The position numbers and the translations under genes are program-made. Shown piece after piece: positions 32,029 through 43,628 of a stretch of DNA of 64,000 nucleotides; position 1 is the stretch's first letter, and the number at the start of each line of letters is the position of its first letter. Source of the DNA: Impatiens glandulifera (taxonomy: Eukaryota; Streptophyta; Magnoliopsida; Ericales; Balsaminaceae); the NCBI RefSeq assembly GCF_907164915.1, contig NC_061863.1, positions 33,577,133 to 33,641,132 of the forward strand, in the 5' to 3' direction. The notes under the pieces were generated by a model that saw only the letters and a list, made by a program, of their open reading frames with translations, was not told the origin of the DNA and did not search any database.

Positions 32029-32906
32029 GGATCGGTACTAACAATAAAGATTAAGGTCTGATTATTGATAAAAGCTTTTGATAAACTATCTGATAGTGAT
32101 CCTGTGAGGGATTAATATTTGTTTTTATTCTTCAAAAATCCTTCGAACTCTTGAAATTGATTCAAGTGCGGAAGTGTTCGTCGAATTTGAAGCTTTGAAC
32201 AACTAAATGTAAATGGAAGAAAGTAAAGAACATAGGGAGTTTTATGGATGTTCGGAGATAAAACTCCTACGTCACCCCTTCTTCCACAACCGGAAGGATA
32301 TCCACTAAATACTTTGAAACAAATAAAACTTACTAAGCTAACTAACTCTCTATCGAACAGAACAACCTCTGTTCAACCTAAAAAATTCTCAATAATATTC
32401 ACACAGCTAGACATTAATTGAATCTCTCTCTTGATCTTGAATGATGATAAAAATCAATAAGAGCAAGAGAGAGTGAGTTCGTGTGTTCAATTGATTCGAT
32501 GATAAAACGAATGTTCAGGTTAGTGATTCGCCCGTTGTCCATGAGCATCTATTAGTCATAAAAGGACACCAATGGTCGAATCTTCATGGTGGACACGTGG
32601 CAAGTGTCCGTTGAAAGGTCGCCCATAGTACTAGAATACAACAAACTTTGAGAAAATGGATCGTGGCCGTATCGAACTTGAAATGCACTGAATATCCTCT
32701 GATATTGTCTTGCATAAGACAAGAAGTTAGAAGGATATTTGCGTACGTGTCGTTTGTTTATTTGATACAACCAGCTAGTTTCTTAGACTGCACAAAAGTC
32801 AATGGAGTAGGAGTAGCAAACAGCTAGTTGATCGTGGTTAGACGTATGCTTTCTTCAGACGACTACTAAAGCAAAACATTAGACGTGGTAAGTGAAAAGA
32901 GAAAAC
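32029..32906 (-). repeat. Truncated B-like LTR, minus strand
   Basis: Read on the minus strand it ends TAGTACCGATCCTA and contains GAAGAAGGGGTGACGTAGGAG with CTCCGAACATCCATAAA. Further along are TGCCACGTGTCC and CCACGATCAACTAGCTG, all present in B LTRs. The U3 start with its dyad array is missing. It lies between gypsy RT and the left end of B1. Confidence 0.75.
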
Positions 32907-33082
32907 TGTTGGGTCAAATTATTTTGACTAAGTGTCAAATCATTTTGACTAACGGAATTTTGATGATGAACTTGTGTAAAACTTAAATAAGAAGGAAACT
33001 AAGTCATCTAATTATTTTTGTACAGGTGCATCAAAACATGCTAAGTTTGACTTAGCTTGAATCTAACTCATTAGATGTATTG

Positions 33083-34975
33083 GTTATTAGACATACATAG
33101 TTAGACATGCAATCTAACAAATGTAGTTAGAAGTGTAGTGTAACAGACATAGTTAGACGTGCAGTCTAACAGATACGTAGTTAGACGTATAGTTTAACAG
33201 ATGTAGTTAGACGTGCAATTTAATAGACGTAGTTAGACGTGCAGTCTAACGGATACGTAGTTAGAGGTGTAGTCTATCAGATATAGTGTTAGATAAAATT
33301 AGACCGGTTCACAGAACTTAACATAAATAAACCTTCCATGCAGGAACAAGGAACCGGACCGGTCAAACAAATGAACCGGCTAAGAAGACTAACCGGTCAA
33401 GTTATTAAACCGACCAGGACATTCGGAACATGACTTCACAAAGAAAGGATCGGCCAGAACTAAAAAACCGGAAACAGCAGACAACCGATCAACCACAAGG
33501 CAAAGGAATAACCGGAAGCTGTCCGGTTAAACCAATCACACCGGAAGCCATTCGGTTAAGTCAAAATGACCAACCAGCACAAGAAGATACTTCGGGTATC
33601 TGTTGAGAATGATACCAAATGAACAGACTGAACACTTCCATATTCATACAAGTCTGAGGAAAGTCTACAAGCTGCAGAAGACAGTCATACAAGATCTTTC
33701 TACTTCAGGATAAATCAGAAAGGCAATCTTCCAAGTACAGACAACTGTCTAACAACAATTACCACATTGAGTAAAAGACAAACCTAGCAGGTTTGTCTTA
33801 CACACCGGAAGAACAGACTGCAAAATCTGCAGAGTTGACCGCCGGGTCTAAACAGATGACCGCCAGGTCTGAATCACTGAATCTCTGCTCAGCCAATCAG
33901 ATTCAAGGAAGTGAAATATGACCGTTGGCATATTTCACCTATAAAAGGAGCAGCCGAAGAAGAGTAAATGTGGGACACCAGGGACATAACGTGAGACAAA
34001 AACGACACACAACGTGAGACAAGTGAGATACGAAGAACACAGTGAGCATTTAATCTACAAGTTATAAGAGTGTGCTCTATCTCTAGAGAAAGCCTAAGTG
34101 CTAAAGTTGAAGTGTGTATTTTACAATTTCGGTGTAAATTGTAAGGGTGTTATCGAGCAGAAAATAAGCCTCGATCGGATTGTATTTGCATTCCTTAGTG
34201 AATATCCTTCTCGCGGTTTCGAGAGGAAGGGGTGACGTAGGAGCTTTATCTCCGAACATCCATAAAACCTGTCTTGTTACTTACTTTCTGCCGGTTCTAT
34301 TTTCTAACCGACCTGTACTAACTTACCTACACCGCTCTAACCTACTTGACTCTATCCAAACCGAATCACCAGGTTACAAAAACCGACCCATCAATTTTCA
34401 AACCTATATTATGCAAAACCGGTTCTGCCTATCATACAAGTGTGCTGCTTCAACCTGAAACAAACCTCTTCCGCGCTTGAACCTAGTTCAAGGGTTTGTG
34501 ACAGTTTGTGTAGTATTGAAACCCCGGTATTAATCTCTAACATGATTAATCACCACCCTTTGAGTGAGACGCGCAAATCGGCTCAACCCCGGTCCTCTAG
34601 CCGCGACCTAGATCCTAACATATAGTTAGACGTGCAGTCTAACGGATACGTAGTTAGACGTGCAGTCTAACAGACGTAGTTAGATGTGCAGTCTAACAGA
34701 TACGTAGTTAGACATGCAGTCTAATAGACGTAGTTAGACGTGTAGTCTAACGGATACATAGTTAGACGTGCAATCTAACAAACGTAGTTAGACGTGCAGT
34801 CTAACGGATACGTAGTGAGACGTACAGTCTAATATATGTAGATAGACGTGTAGTCTAACGGATACATAGTTAGACGTGCATTTTAACAGACGTAGTTAGA
34901 CATGCACTCCAACAGATGTAGTTAGACGTGTCGTATAACAGATGAAAGTTAGACGTATGGTGTCTAAATCTTTCA
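33083..34975. repeat. Dyad array in the B1 5' LTR (interrupted)
   Basis: Units of 26-31 bases alternate between GATACGTA-GTTAGACGTGCAGTCTAAC and AGACGTA-GTTAGACGTGCAGTCTAAC. GTTAGAC and GTCTAAC are inverted repeats around GTGCA. The array is interrupted at 33287-34620 by the solo LTR. Confidence 0.85.
33287..34620 (+). mobile_element. Solo LTR of family A
   Basis: It begins TGTTAGATAAAATTAGACC and ends GACCTAGATCCTAACA, 1334 bp, with TATAG on both sides (33282-33286 and 34621-34625). It is the forward-strand equivalent of the element A LTRs. The promoter shows GTGAAATATG-ACCGTTGG-CATATTTCAC (33911-33938) and TATAAAAGG at 33940-33948. It arose by recombination between the LTRs of a full element. 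Confidence 0.93.
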
Positions 34976-35961
34976 AATTAGTCTGAAGGGAAACATAGTT
35001 AGACGTGTTGTCTAACTCCATTAGACTTGGTAGTCTAATGGATCCTGCTATTGGACGGGGGCGTCTAACTTCATTAGACTTGGCAATCTAATGAAGCACG
35101 TTTAATGCCTCGCTTTAGTAGTTGCTTAAAGTTAGCATCTGTCAACCCACGATCAACTAGCTGTATGCTACTCCTGCTCCACTAATCTATGTAGATCAAT
35201 ACGACAACCAGTTACATCCAATGAATTAATGTCACGTAAGCAAATATTCTTCCCACTACTTGTTTCTTACAAGACAATCCTAGAAGAATATTCGACGCAC
35301 TACCAGATTGGTACGACCACGATCTCTATTCACAGTGTCTGATGTACCTGTGTACTATGGATTCTTTCCAATGGGTGTTTTCCACATGTCATTGTAGAAG
35401 ATTCGACCGTTGGTACCTATTCTCCATTTAAAGATCCTCAAGAACAACGGACGAGCTGAAACACACATGACTCGTTTGCTGAACTCACAATCGATCTTAC
35501 GTATTGCTTTCTTGTTTATTGTGTTTTACAGTGAGATAGCTTTCAAGAGAGAGATAGAATCAAAGTATTGTATAGCTGAGTGATATTCTTCAATATACTG
35601 TAAGTTTAATAGAGTCTATTCTGTTCAACAGTGAGATAGCTTTGAAACTGTATTTGATTCTAAGAAAAGTATAGTGAATCCTTCCGGTGGTTGAAAGAAA
35701 GGGTGACGTAAGAGAGTTTTTCTCCGAACATCCATAAACAACTCTTTGTGTCATTTACATTATGTCATCTTCTCCTTTATCGGTTCTTAGCTTCAAACCT
35801 GAGCAAACGTTTCCGCACTTGAACCGCTTTAAGAGTTTGCAAGGGTTTGTGAAGAATAGAAAGTGATATTAATCCCTAACATGATTTCTATCAAACCGTT
35901 TTCCAGAAGTTGTCATCAATAGTTAGACCCTTGTCTCTATTAGTGCCACTGATCCTTTCAA

Positions 35962-35974
35962 TTGGTTTCAGAGC
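35962..35974 (+). other. Primer binding site of B1
   Basis: TTGGTTTCAGAGC lies one base after the LTR end, one mismatch from TTGGTATCAGAGC. Confidence 0.85.
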
Positions 35975-36004
35975 CCTATTTCTATTCTCAAACTTTCACT
36001 AAGA

Positions 36005-37804
36005 ATGTCGACCATAACCAAAGATGCCAGTGCTACCGCAATCCCCACATTCTCAAGAGAAAACTATATCGTGTGGAAGAAGAGAGTTCGTGTTCACCTC
36101 TCTTCTCTTCATGAAGACATGTGGAGTATTATCATAAATGGTCCCATCAAGATTGATAAGGAGAAATCCAAATGGACCAGTGAAGACAAGAGGAGAAACA
36201 ACCTCAATAACATGGCATTAGACGTGTTGTAAAGATCTCTTGATGATAATACGTTCAACTACATCATCAAGTGTGATACTCCCAAGGAGATTTGGGACAG
36301 ACTTACCCAATCGTGTGAGGGAAATGAGAAAACAAAGGAGAACAAGATCATGGTAGCCACCCAACAGTTCGACAGTTTCAAAATGCGTCCTAGAGAAACA
36401 ATGACAAAGTTTGACACAAGGTTCAACAAAACCATATCCACTCTCTCTATTCTCGGCAAGATCTATAGCAACATGGAGATTGCTATCAAGGTTATGTGTG
36501 CTTTACCAAGGGAATGGGACATAAAGATGATGGTTATGAGGGAGTCCAAAGACCTCAACAAGATCTCGCTCTTCGATCTGTTTGCTGATCTCAAGGCCTA
36601 TGAGTTTGAGTTGAACTCAAGGATTGAAGAAAATCAACCCTCATCCATCATCATTGCCAAAGCTTTGGTTATTGCTGAAGAGTCACCTGTTGCTCCTGAT
36701 GTGAAGACAGTTGCCCAACAACTCGGCAACGATGTTATGTCTCTCTTTGTGAAGAAGTTTGACGACTTCATGAAGAAGAGAAACTCTAACTCAAGCTCTT
36801 TAAATTCAAATGATAATAAGAAATCCAAAGCTAATGTTAAGTGTTTTAACTGTGGAATTCCAAGTCATTACCAGTCGGAATGTCGGAAGTCGAAGCGTGA
36901 TGAGAAGAAGAAGGACGAAGAAAAGGAGCATAAGGCTCTTGTGGCAGGGGACGGGAAGAACAGACAAAACTATAATGACTCTTACTCTTCATCCAGCGAC
37001 AGTGATGAAGACGAGGTTGCTTGCTTCATGGCAAGAGAAGAAGAAGAAACTCAGGAAACTGAGGTATTTGACTTCTCTTCTGAAAAAATTTCAAAAGAAC
37101 AACTAGTAGCTGCACTAGATGACATGGTCATAGAGTATAAAAAGTTAGCAGGATCTCTAAATGAAATAAAGTCTTCATCTAAAGTGTCTCAACCTGCTTT
37201 GTCTCAAACTTTAGAATTAAAAACTCTTGAAAATGACAAGATCGAGATCTCATCTGAGAATGAGAAGCTCAAGGAACAGATCCAAACTCTTTCTTCTGAA
37301 AATAAAAGGTTAAAATATGTTGTTAGTGCTTGGACAAGGTCTAGAGAAGCCGTCAAATATCAGATTAGTCCGTTAAAGCCTATTGGATCTAAATCCTGTT
37401 TAGGATTTGATAGCGATGACCCAAACCAGTCCTGCAAAGGGCTAAACTCAATAACTGACAAGCTTAAGCCAATAAGTTTTGTCAAAGAGAGTCTAACTGA
37501 CATTTAATCTGATCCAATTCATGAAGAATTAGCTTTGAAGAATGAAATAACTTATGTTCCGCCAACTGTTAGATGATTGAAAATTAAGTTAGATGCAGCC
37601 AGCAAGTCTGGAAATCTAAAATCTGACTCAAAGTCAATGGGTTTTAAAAGAAAATCATCTTCAAAAGCTAAGGGATCAGTGGCTAGCAGGAAGGCATCTT
37701 CTATGTCAAAATCATACACACTAATTACAACACAAAATGGGAAATCCATCAAAATAACTCAAATATGGATTCCTAAGGGACTGATTAATCGATGACCCAA
37801 TTGA
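36005..37804 (+). pseudogene. gag of B1 (several in-frame stops)
   Basis: A single frame runs from MSTITKDASATAIPTFSREN to ..IWIPKGLIN, 600 codons with its stop. It has the gag core (IWDRLTQSCEGNEKTKENKI, WDIKMMVMRESKDLNKISLF), a zinc knuckle CFNCGIPSHYQSEC (~36841) and a long acidic/coiled-coil part (SSENEKLKEQIQTLSSENKR). In-frame stops are TAA at 36230, TAA at 37505, TGA at 37574 and TGA at 37793; the natural end is TGA at 37802-37804. The stop at 36230 is shared with B2. Gag could serve particle assembly only if these stops were absent or bypassed. Confidence 0.85.
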
Positions 37805-38547
37805 ATGTGGGTACCAAAGTTTGTAAATATTTTCTTATGTAGGTAATACAGGAAAGTTGCAAGAAGGAAGCATTGAGCATGCTCTTCAGAGTATACACTT
37901 TAGAAGATCAACAATGGTCCTTGTCAGTCCTGTGGACTAAGTGTTATATGTTTTAAGAATATTTTTGGTCTTAAAGACCTCAAAACATTCATTTATTCAT
38001 TTTGTACATGCACAAAATGAGAGGAAAAACTTATTATGAAAACAAAGATACACGCATACAAAATGCTTTAATCGATCTATTAGACGAGGTCGTCTAAAAA
38101 GAAAAAGCATGCACTTAGACGTATTTTTACTTACACTCTATGCATCTAAGTCTATGTGTCTTGGTTAATAACTTGTGCGGTTAGACATTGACGTCTAATA
38201 GACGTTAGACGTTTATAATAAAAGAGAAATTGGATGCTCACGTCTAACCAAACACACGTCTAATACGTGTTGTTCATGCGTGATTAGACGTTGACGTCTA
38301 ATAGACATTAGACGTCTGTAAGACACATGATTATACGCCTATGTCTAATAGATCCATGCGTCTAATTGACGTTTAGATCTCATAGATTGTAGAAGTAAGA
38401 AAAACGTCTAACTACGTGTGTATTAGACTGATCAAGGACAGTTGTCCCACACGCTGTGTCATCTCATTTTTCCTACTCAAACATAAAAATAGTCATCTCT
38501 GAATAACATGAAGACATGTGTCTTTTAAGTTAAGAGAAATGACTTAT
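37805..38547 (+). other. B1 non-coding spacer after gag
   Basis: It aligns with 43629-44380 of B2 and replaces the whole pol region. It is rich in TTAGACG and GTCTAAT dyads (for example GACGTCTAATAGACGTTAGACG, in two pieces, near 38190). No ORF. B2 is inserted at its end (target CTTAT). Confidence 0.6.
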
Positions 38548-38704
38548 TGTTGGTTCGAATTATTTTGACTATGTGTTGAAATAGTTTGACTATTGGGATT
38601 TTGATGATGAAATGATTTATACACTTTAATGTAGGTGTATAATATCATATTTCATGAGACTTGGCTCTAATGAGGCTAATTAGACCGATTTTGCATTAGA
38701 TACA

Positions 38705-39620
38705 CAAAATTAGACGCGCAGTCTAACTTAGCGGAGTTAGACGTGCAGTCTAATGGATTCTATAATTAGACTTGCAGTTTAACTCGTGGAGTTAGACGTG
38801 CAGTCTAATGGATTCTGGAATTAGACGTGCAGTCTAACTCGTGGAGTTAGACGTGAAGTCTAATAGATCTCGGAATTAGACATGTAGTCTAACTCGTGGA
38901 GTTAGACGTGCAGTCTAATAGATCTCGGAATTAGACGTGCAGTCTAATTTAGAGGAGTTAGACGTGCAGTCTAATATATTTCAGAATTAGACATGCAGTC
39001 TAACTCAGTGGAGTTAGACGAGCAGTCTAATAGATCTCGGAATTAGACGTGCAGTCTAACTCGTGGAGTTAGACGTGTAGTCTAATAGATCTCGGAATTA
39101 GACGTGCAGTCTAACTCAACGGAGTTAGACGTGCAGTCTAATAGATCTCGGAATTAGACGTGTAGTCTAACTCGTAGAGTTAGACGTGTAGTCTAATAGA
39201 TCTCAGAATTAAACGTGTAGTCTAACTCGTGGAGTTAGACGTGTTGTCTAATAGATCTCGGACTTAGACATGCAGTCTATCTCAGTAGAGTTAGACGTGC
39301 AGTCTATTGGAAAGTGAAGGTTAGACGTGTAGTCTAACTCCTTCAGACAAGTCTGAAGTAGAACCGGAATTTGACGTGCAGTCTAATATAGTGGAGTTAG
39401 ACGTGAAGTCTATTTAGTGAAATTTAGACGTAAGTCTAACTCCTTCAGACAAGTCTGAAGTAGAACCGAAATTAGACGCGTAGTCTAACTCAGTGGAGTT
39501 AGACGTGCAGTCTAATGGTTAGTGAATGATTAGACGTGAAATCTAATTAGTGAAAGTTAGACGTGTAGTCTAACTCCTTCAGATTAGTCTAAAGTGATTG
39601 TAATTAGATGTAAGTCTAAT
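38705..39620. repeat. Dyad array in the B2 5' LTR, 25 or more dyads
   Basis: A ~55-bp unit is repeated, made of two dyads: GGAATTAGACGTGCAGTCTAA then CTCGTGGAGTTAGACGTGCA with GTCTAATAGATCTC. By eye at least 25 TTAGAC...GTCTAA dyads are present. The 3' LTR has roughly half as many (47155-47640). Confidence 0.88.
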
Positions 39621-40373
39621 TCAATTAAACCAGGCGGTCTAATGGATTCTGCTCTTAGACGGGGATGTTTGATTTCACTAGACGAGGTCATCTAAATGAA
39701 ATACGTTTAATGCTCAGCTTAAGTAGTATGCTTGAAGCTAGCACCCGCCTACCCACGTGCTATAGTTGTACTCTACTCCTGCTCCACTTTCTAGTGAAGA
39801 TTAGTACGATAGCTATATGCAACCAACCAACGAATGCCACGTAAGAGAATTTCCCTCATATTACTTGTTTTGTAGGTACATCCCTGATGGAATATTCGGC
39901 GCACTACCAGGTTGCGTACGGTCACGATCCTTGTGCTCAGAACCTGCTATGTACTATGGAGGCTTTCCAATGTAAGAGTTCCACGTATCATTCTAAAGAT
40001 TCGACCGTTAGTCTATGCCCAGTATTTTATCAAATCTCAAAGACAATGGACAAACAGCAAGCAATTCGATCAACTGAGAGAAATCTACCTGAGAGAGAAA
40101 CTATACGATTATCTTGCTTACGGAATTCAAGCCTTTGAATATTCATATTGTGAAGCTTCTTTCCTGATTGTACTGTGTATGAATCAAGAGAGAGCTAGAA
40201 TCAAAAACATCTTTAGCTGAGTGATATTCTTCATCTTGTATATTGAACAGAGTGTGTTCTGTTCAATAGTGAGCTAAGTGTGTGTAAACTGTATTTGATT
40301 CTAATCATATTATAGTGAATCCTTCCGGTGGTTGGAAGAAGGGGTGACGTAGGAGAGTTTTTTCGAACATCCA

Positions 40374-41553
40374 AGTTAGGATCGGGGACACCCTTGGAGG
40401 ACCGGGGTGTTTCCGGTTTTAGGAAGGGAGGCCGCTTACAACAACACAACACACTTTGGTGATAGTCCGGTTAGAGACTATAACCGTTCTCAACACTTCG
40501 CAAACTGTCACAGACTCTTGAACCGGGTTCAAGGGCGGAAATGTCTGTTTCAATCTGAAGCAACGTATGCGACTTAGTTTTGATGAGATTAACAAGGAGT
40601 CGGTTAGATGGAGTATATGAACCGGTTTTTGATTTAAGGAGTAAGATTGTTTTGGTTTGTGGTTAGGTTAAGTGAGTAAGTAGGAAAATAAAGAAAATAA
40701 CACGAGACATAATTTTTTATGGATGTTCGGAGCAAACCCTCCTACGTCACCCCTTCTTCTCAGGTTATGAGAAGGATCTCCACTAACTTTCAAGGTTACA
40801 ACGGTTACACAGCCGGTCGAGCCTTAACTCACTACTCGCCGGTTACACCAACTCACTCTTGATGTAATACAATAACACAACACAACAATAGCTTTCGGTA
40901 AATGACACAACAGTTTTGGATCGCGCGTGAGATTTCTTTATCTCTCTAAGATTTTCGTAACTTGTTGTTAATGAGGTCGCTTCGTCTTCCTTTTATAGTG
41001 AAGATGATCCCAACGGTCACTTTCTTCTCTCATCGTGGGATTGGTTAATTCAGAGTCACGCTGGTGCAGAGAGGTTGCTTGCACATTTCACCTTCCTCAA
41101 CACGTGGCAAACATGCAGATACTCCTCACGTAAAGATGACGTAGCCGATTTGCAGATTCGAACACGTGTCATGCATGCACCCTCCGGTTGTCAAAGTCGG
41201 ATCAGTAAATCATCATTGTTTCTATCGCATGCTTCTAATCGGATCTTATCTTCTTTTATTTCTCCGAGACACGTCTATTTCGTCATATTACGTCTTCTTT
41301 GTAATTTTTAGTTTCCGGTTGACTCTTACATAGTATAGTCCGGCTGTGATGTAGACTTTTCTTTGCTAGCCGGTCTGTTGAGAATGTTGAAACCAGTTCC
41401 ACTTGATCTTGACTTGATCACTTGGAACTGAATTTCTTTGAAGTGTTCTTCAGTCGGTTTTTACAATTCGATCTGTTTCCTGCACATAGAAGTTAATGGT
41501 TGTTTAGTTTTCTGGCCGGTTCCAAAAATTAACTTTACTTAATTTTTCTAACA
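40374..41553 (-). mobile_element. Solo LTR of family C
   Basis: 1180 bp, plus strand AGTTAGGATCGGGG... to ...TTTTTCTAACA, with ATCCA on both sides (40369-40373 and 41554-41558). The first base is A instead of T. On the minus strand it shows CCCAACGGTCA's complement next to the TATA box (TATAAAA at 40996-40990). Its 3' part matches the LTR piece at 1-510. Confidence 0.92.
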
Positions 41554-41784
41554 ATCCATAAATAAACTACTGTGTTCTTTCATATCTGTCATCTTTTCAT
41601 TCTTCATCTTGAGCTTCAAACCCAAGTAAACAATTCCGCATTGATTCTGTTTCAAGTGTTTACAAGAGTTTGCGTAGAATAGAAAGAGAATTAAATCCCT
41701 AACAGGATTTCTATCAAATCGTTTATCATAAGCCTTCATCAATAGCCAGACCCCCGTCTCTATCGATAAAGCTGATCCTATAAA

Positions 41785-41797
41785 TTGGTATGAGAGC
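41785..41797 (+). other. Primer binding site of B2
   Basis: TTGGTATGAGAGC lies one base after the LTR end, one mismatch from the initiator-Met site. Confidence 0.82.
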
Positions 41798-41828
41798 CCT
41801 ATTTTTATTCCCAAGCTTTTCCTGAAAA

Positions 41829-43628
41829 ATGTTGACCATAACTAAAGATGCCAGTGCTAAAACCATTCCAACTTTCTCTCGAGAAAACTACATTGTATGG
41901 AAGAAAAGAGTTCTTGCTCATCTCTCTTCTCTTCATGACGACATGTGGAGCGTTGTCATAGAAGGTCCTATCAAGATCGATAAGGAGAAAGCTGACTGGA
42001 CCGCTGAAGAAATGAGGCAGAACAACCTCAACAACATGGGTCTTGATGTTCTGTAAAGATCTCTCAATGACAGCATGTTCAACTACATTATCGAATGCAA
42101 TACTACCAAAGAGGTCTAGGACAGACTCACCCAACTGTGTGAGGGCAACGAGCAAACGAAGGAAAACAAGATTATGGTTGCCACTCAGCAGTTTGATAGC
42201 TTCAAGATGCGTCCTGGTGAAATAATGAACGACTTCGACACTATATTCAACAAGATTGTCTCCTCCCTATCCATCCTAGGCAAGACCTATAACAACAGGG
42301 AGCTTGCTATCAAGGTCATGCATGTTCTTCCAAGGGAATGGGACATAAAGACGATGGCGATGAGAGAATCCAAAGATCTTAACAAGATCTCTCTCTTTGA
42401 TCTCTTCGTTGATCTCAAGGCCTATGAGTTCGAGCTGAACTATAGGATGGAAGAAGATCAACCCACATCCGTTATCATTGCCAAGGCGCTGGTGACTGTT
42501 GAAGATCCACCAACCGCTCTGGATGTGAAGATAGCAGCTCAGCAGTTGAGTAGCGATGTCATGTCTCTCTTTGTGAAGAAGTTTGACGACTTCATGAAGA
42601 AGAACAACTCTAACTCAAACTCTTAAAATTCTAATGACAATAAAAAATCTAAAGCTAATGTTACTTGTTTTAACTGTGGTATTAAAGGTCATTATGCATC
42701 GGAATGCTGCAAGCCGAATCGTGAAGATGCCAAGGATGATGGAAAAGAGTTAAAGGCTCTCATGGAATGTGACGGGAAGAACAAACGAAGCAACCGTGAT
42801 TCCTACTTCTCATCTAGTGAAAGTGATGAAGAAGAAGTGGCCTGCTTCATGGCAAGAGAAGATGAAGAAAGGACTCAGGAGACTGAGGTATTTGACTTCT
42901 CATCCGAAAAGTTTTCAAGGGAACAACTGGTAGCTGCACTAGATGAAATAGTCATCGAGTACAGAAAGCTAGCAGAATCCCTAAATGAAACTAAATCCTC
43001 ACCAGATGTAAACAAACCGACTCTATTTCAAACTGAAGAGTCAAACGTTTTCGAAAAGAAGGTTGAAGAGATCTCATCTGAGAATGAGATGCTCAAAGAA
43101 CAGATTCAAACTCTTTCATCTGAAAACAAGAGGTTAAACTATGTTGTCTATGCATGGACAAGGTTTGGAAAAGCTGTTAAATATCAGATTAGCAAGTTAA
43201 AACCTGCTGGATCTAGATCCGGTTTGGGATTTGATAACAATGACCCTAACCTGTCATGCAAAAAGTCCAACTCAGCAACTGACAAGCTTAAGACAATAAG
43301 TTTTGTCAAAGGGAGTATGACTGACATTGAATCTGATCCTATTCATGAAGAAGTGGCTTTCAAAAAGGAAATAATTTATGTTTCGCCGACTGTTAGTTGG
43401 CTTAAGAATAATATAGAAGTAGCTAACAAGTCTGACAATCTAAAACCTGACTCTAAGTCAAGGAGTTTTAAAAGAAAGTCTTCTTCAAAAACTAAAGGAT
43501 CAGTGGCTAGTAGTAAGTCATCTGCTAAGTCAAAATCTTATGCATTAATCACAACACAAAATGGGAAATCCATTAGAATAACTCAAATATGGATTCCTAA
43601 GGGACTAATTGATCGAGGACCCAACTGA
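41829..43628 (+). pseudogene. gag of B2 (three in-frame stops)
   Basis: One continuous frame of 600 codons runs from MLTITKDASAKTIPTFSREN to IWIPKGLIDRGPN plus TGA. Stops lie at 42054 (TAA, same place as in B1), 42117 (TAG for the W of WDRL) and 42624 (TAA). The zinc knuckle CFNCGIKGHYASEC is intact (~42667). It is followed by an acidic, coiled-coil region and a basic serine-rich end (FKRKSSSKTKGSVASSKSSA). There are no frameshifts, unlike element A pol. It is homologous to gag of A and C over the core. It is followed by no protease. Confidence 0.86.

Larger units (their letters stand above)
32907..35960 (+). repeat. 5' LTR of B1, split by a solo LTR
   Basis: 1715 bases remain after removing the inserted LTR and one duplication. 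U3 carries an array of GTTAGACGTGCAGTCTAAC dyads (33083-33286 and 34621-34975). GACCGTTGG is at 35405-35413, ATTTAAAG at ~35427, and the GGGTGACGTAAGAG block near 35700. Confidence 0.9.
38548..41783 (+). repeat. 5' LTR of B2, split by a solo LTR
   Basis: About 2051 bases remain after subtracting the inserted LTR and one duplication, against 1569 in the 3' LTR. The surplus is in the dyad array. The final CA has become AA. The conserved GGGGTGACGTAGGAG block at 40341 is where the solo LTR landed. Confidence 0.88.

Noticed and set aside
13701..34458. A 92-codon ORF shared by the family-A LTRs (13701-13979 minus, 34180-34458 plus)
   Set aside because: It lies in the R-U5 part of the LTR, is not open in the second LTR of element A, and its similarity is explained by LTR homology. 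No protein features.
38705..39620. CRISPR-like array of short regular repeats
   Set aside because: Plant LTR context, palindromic units with no unique spacers, and no cas-like genes.
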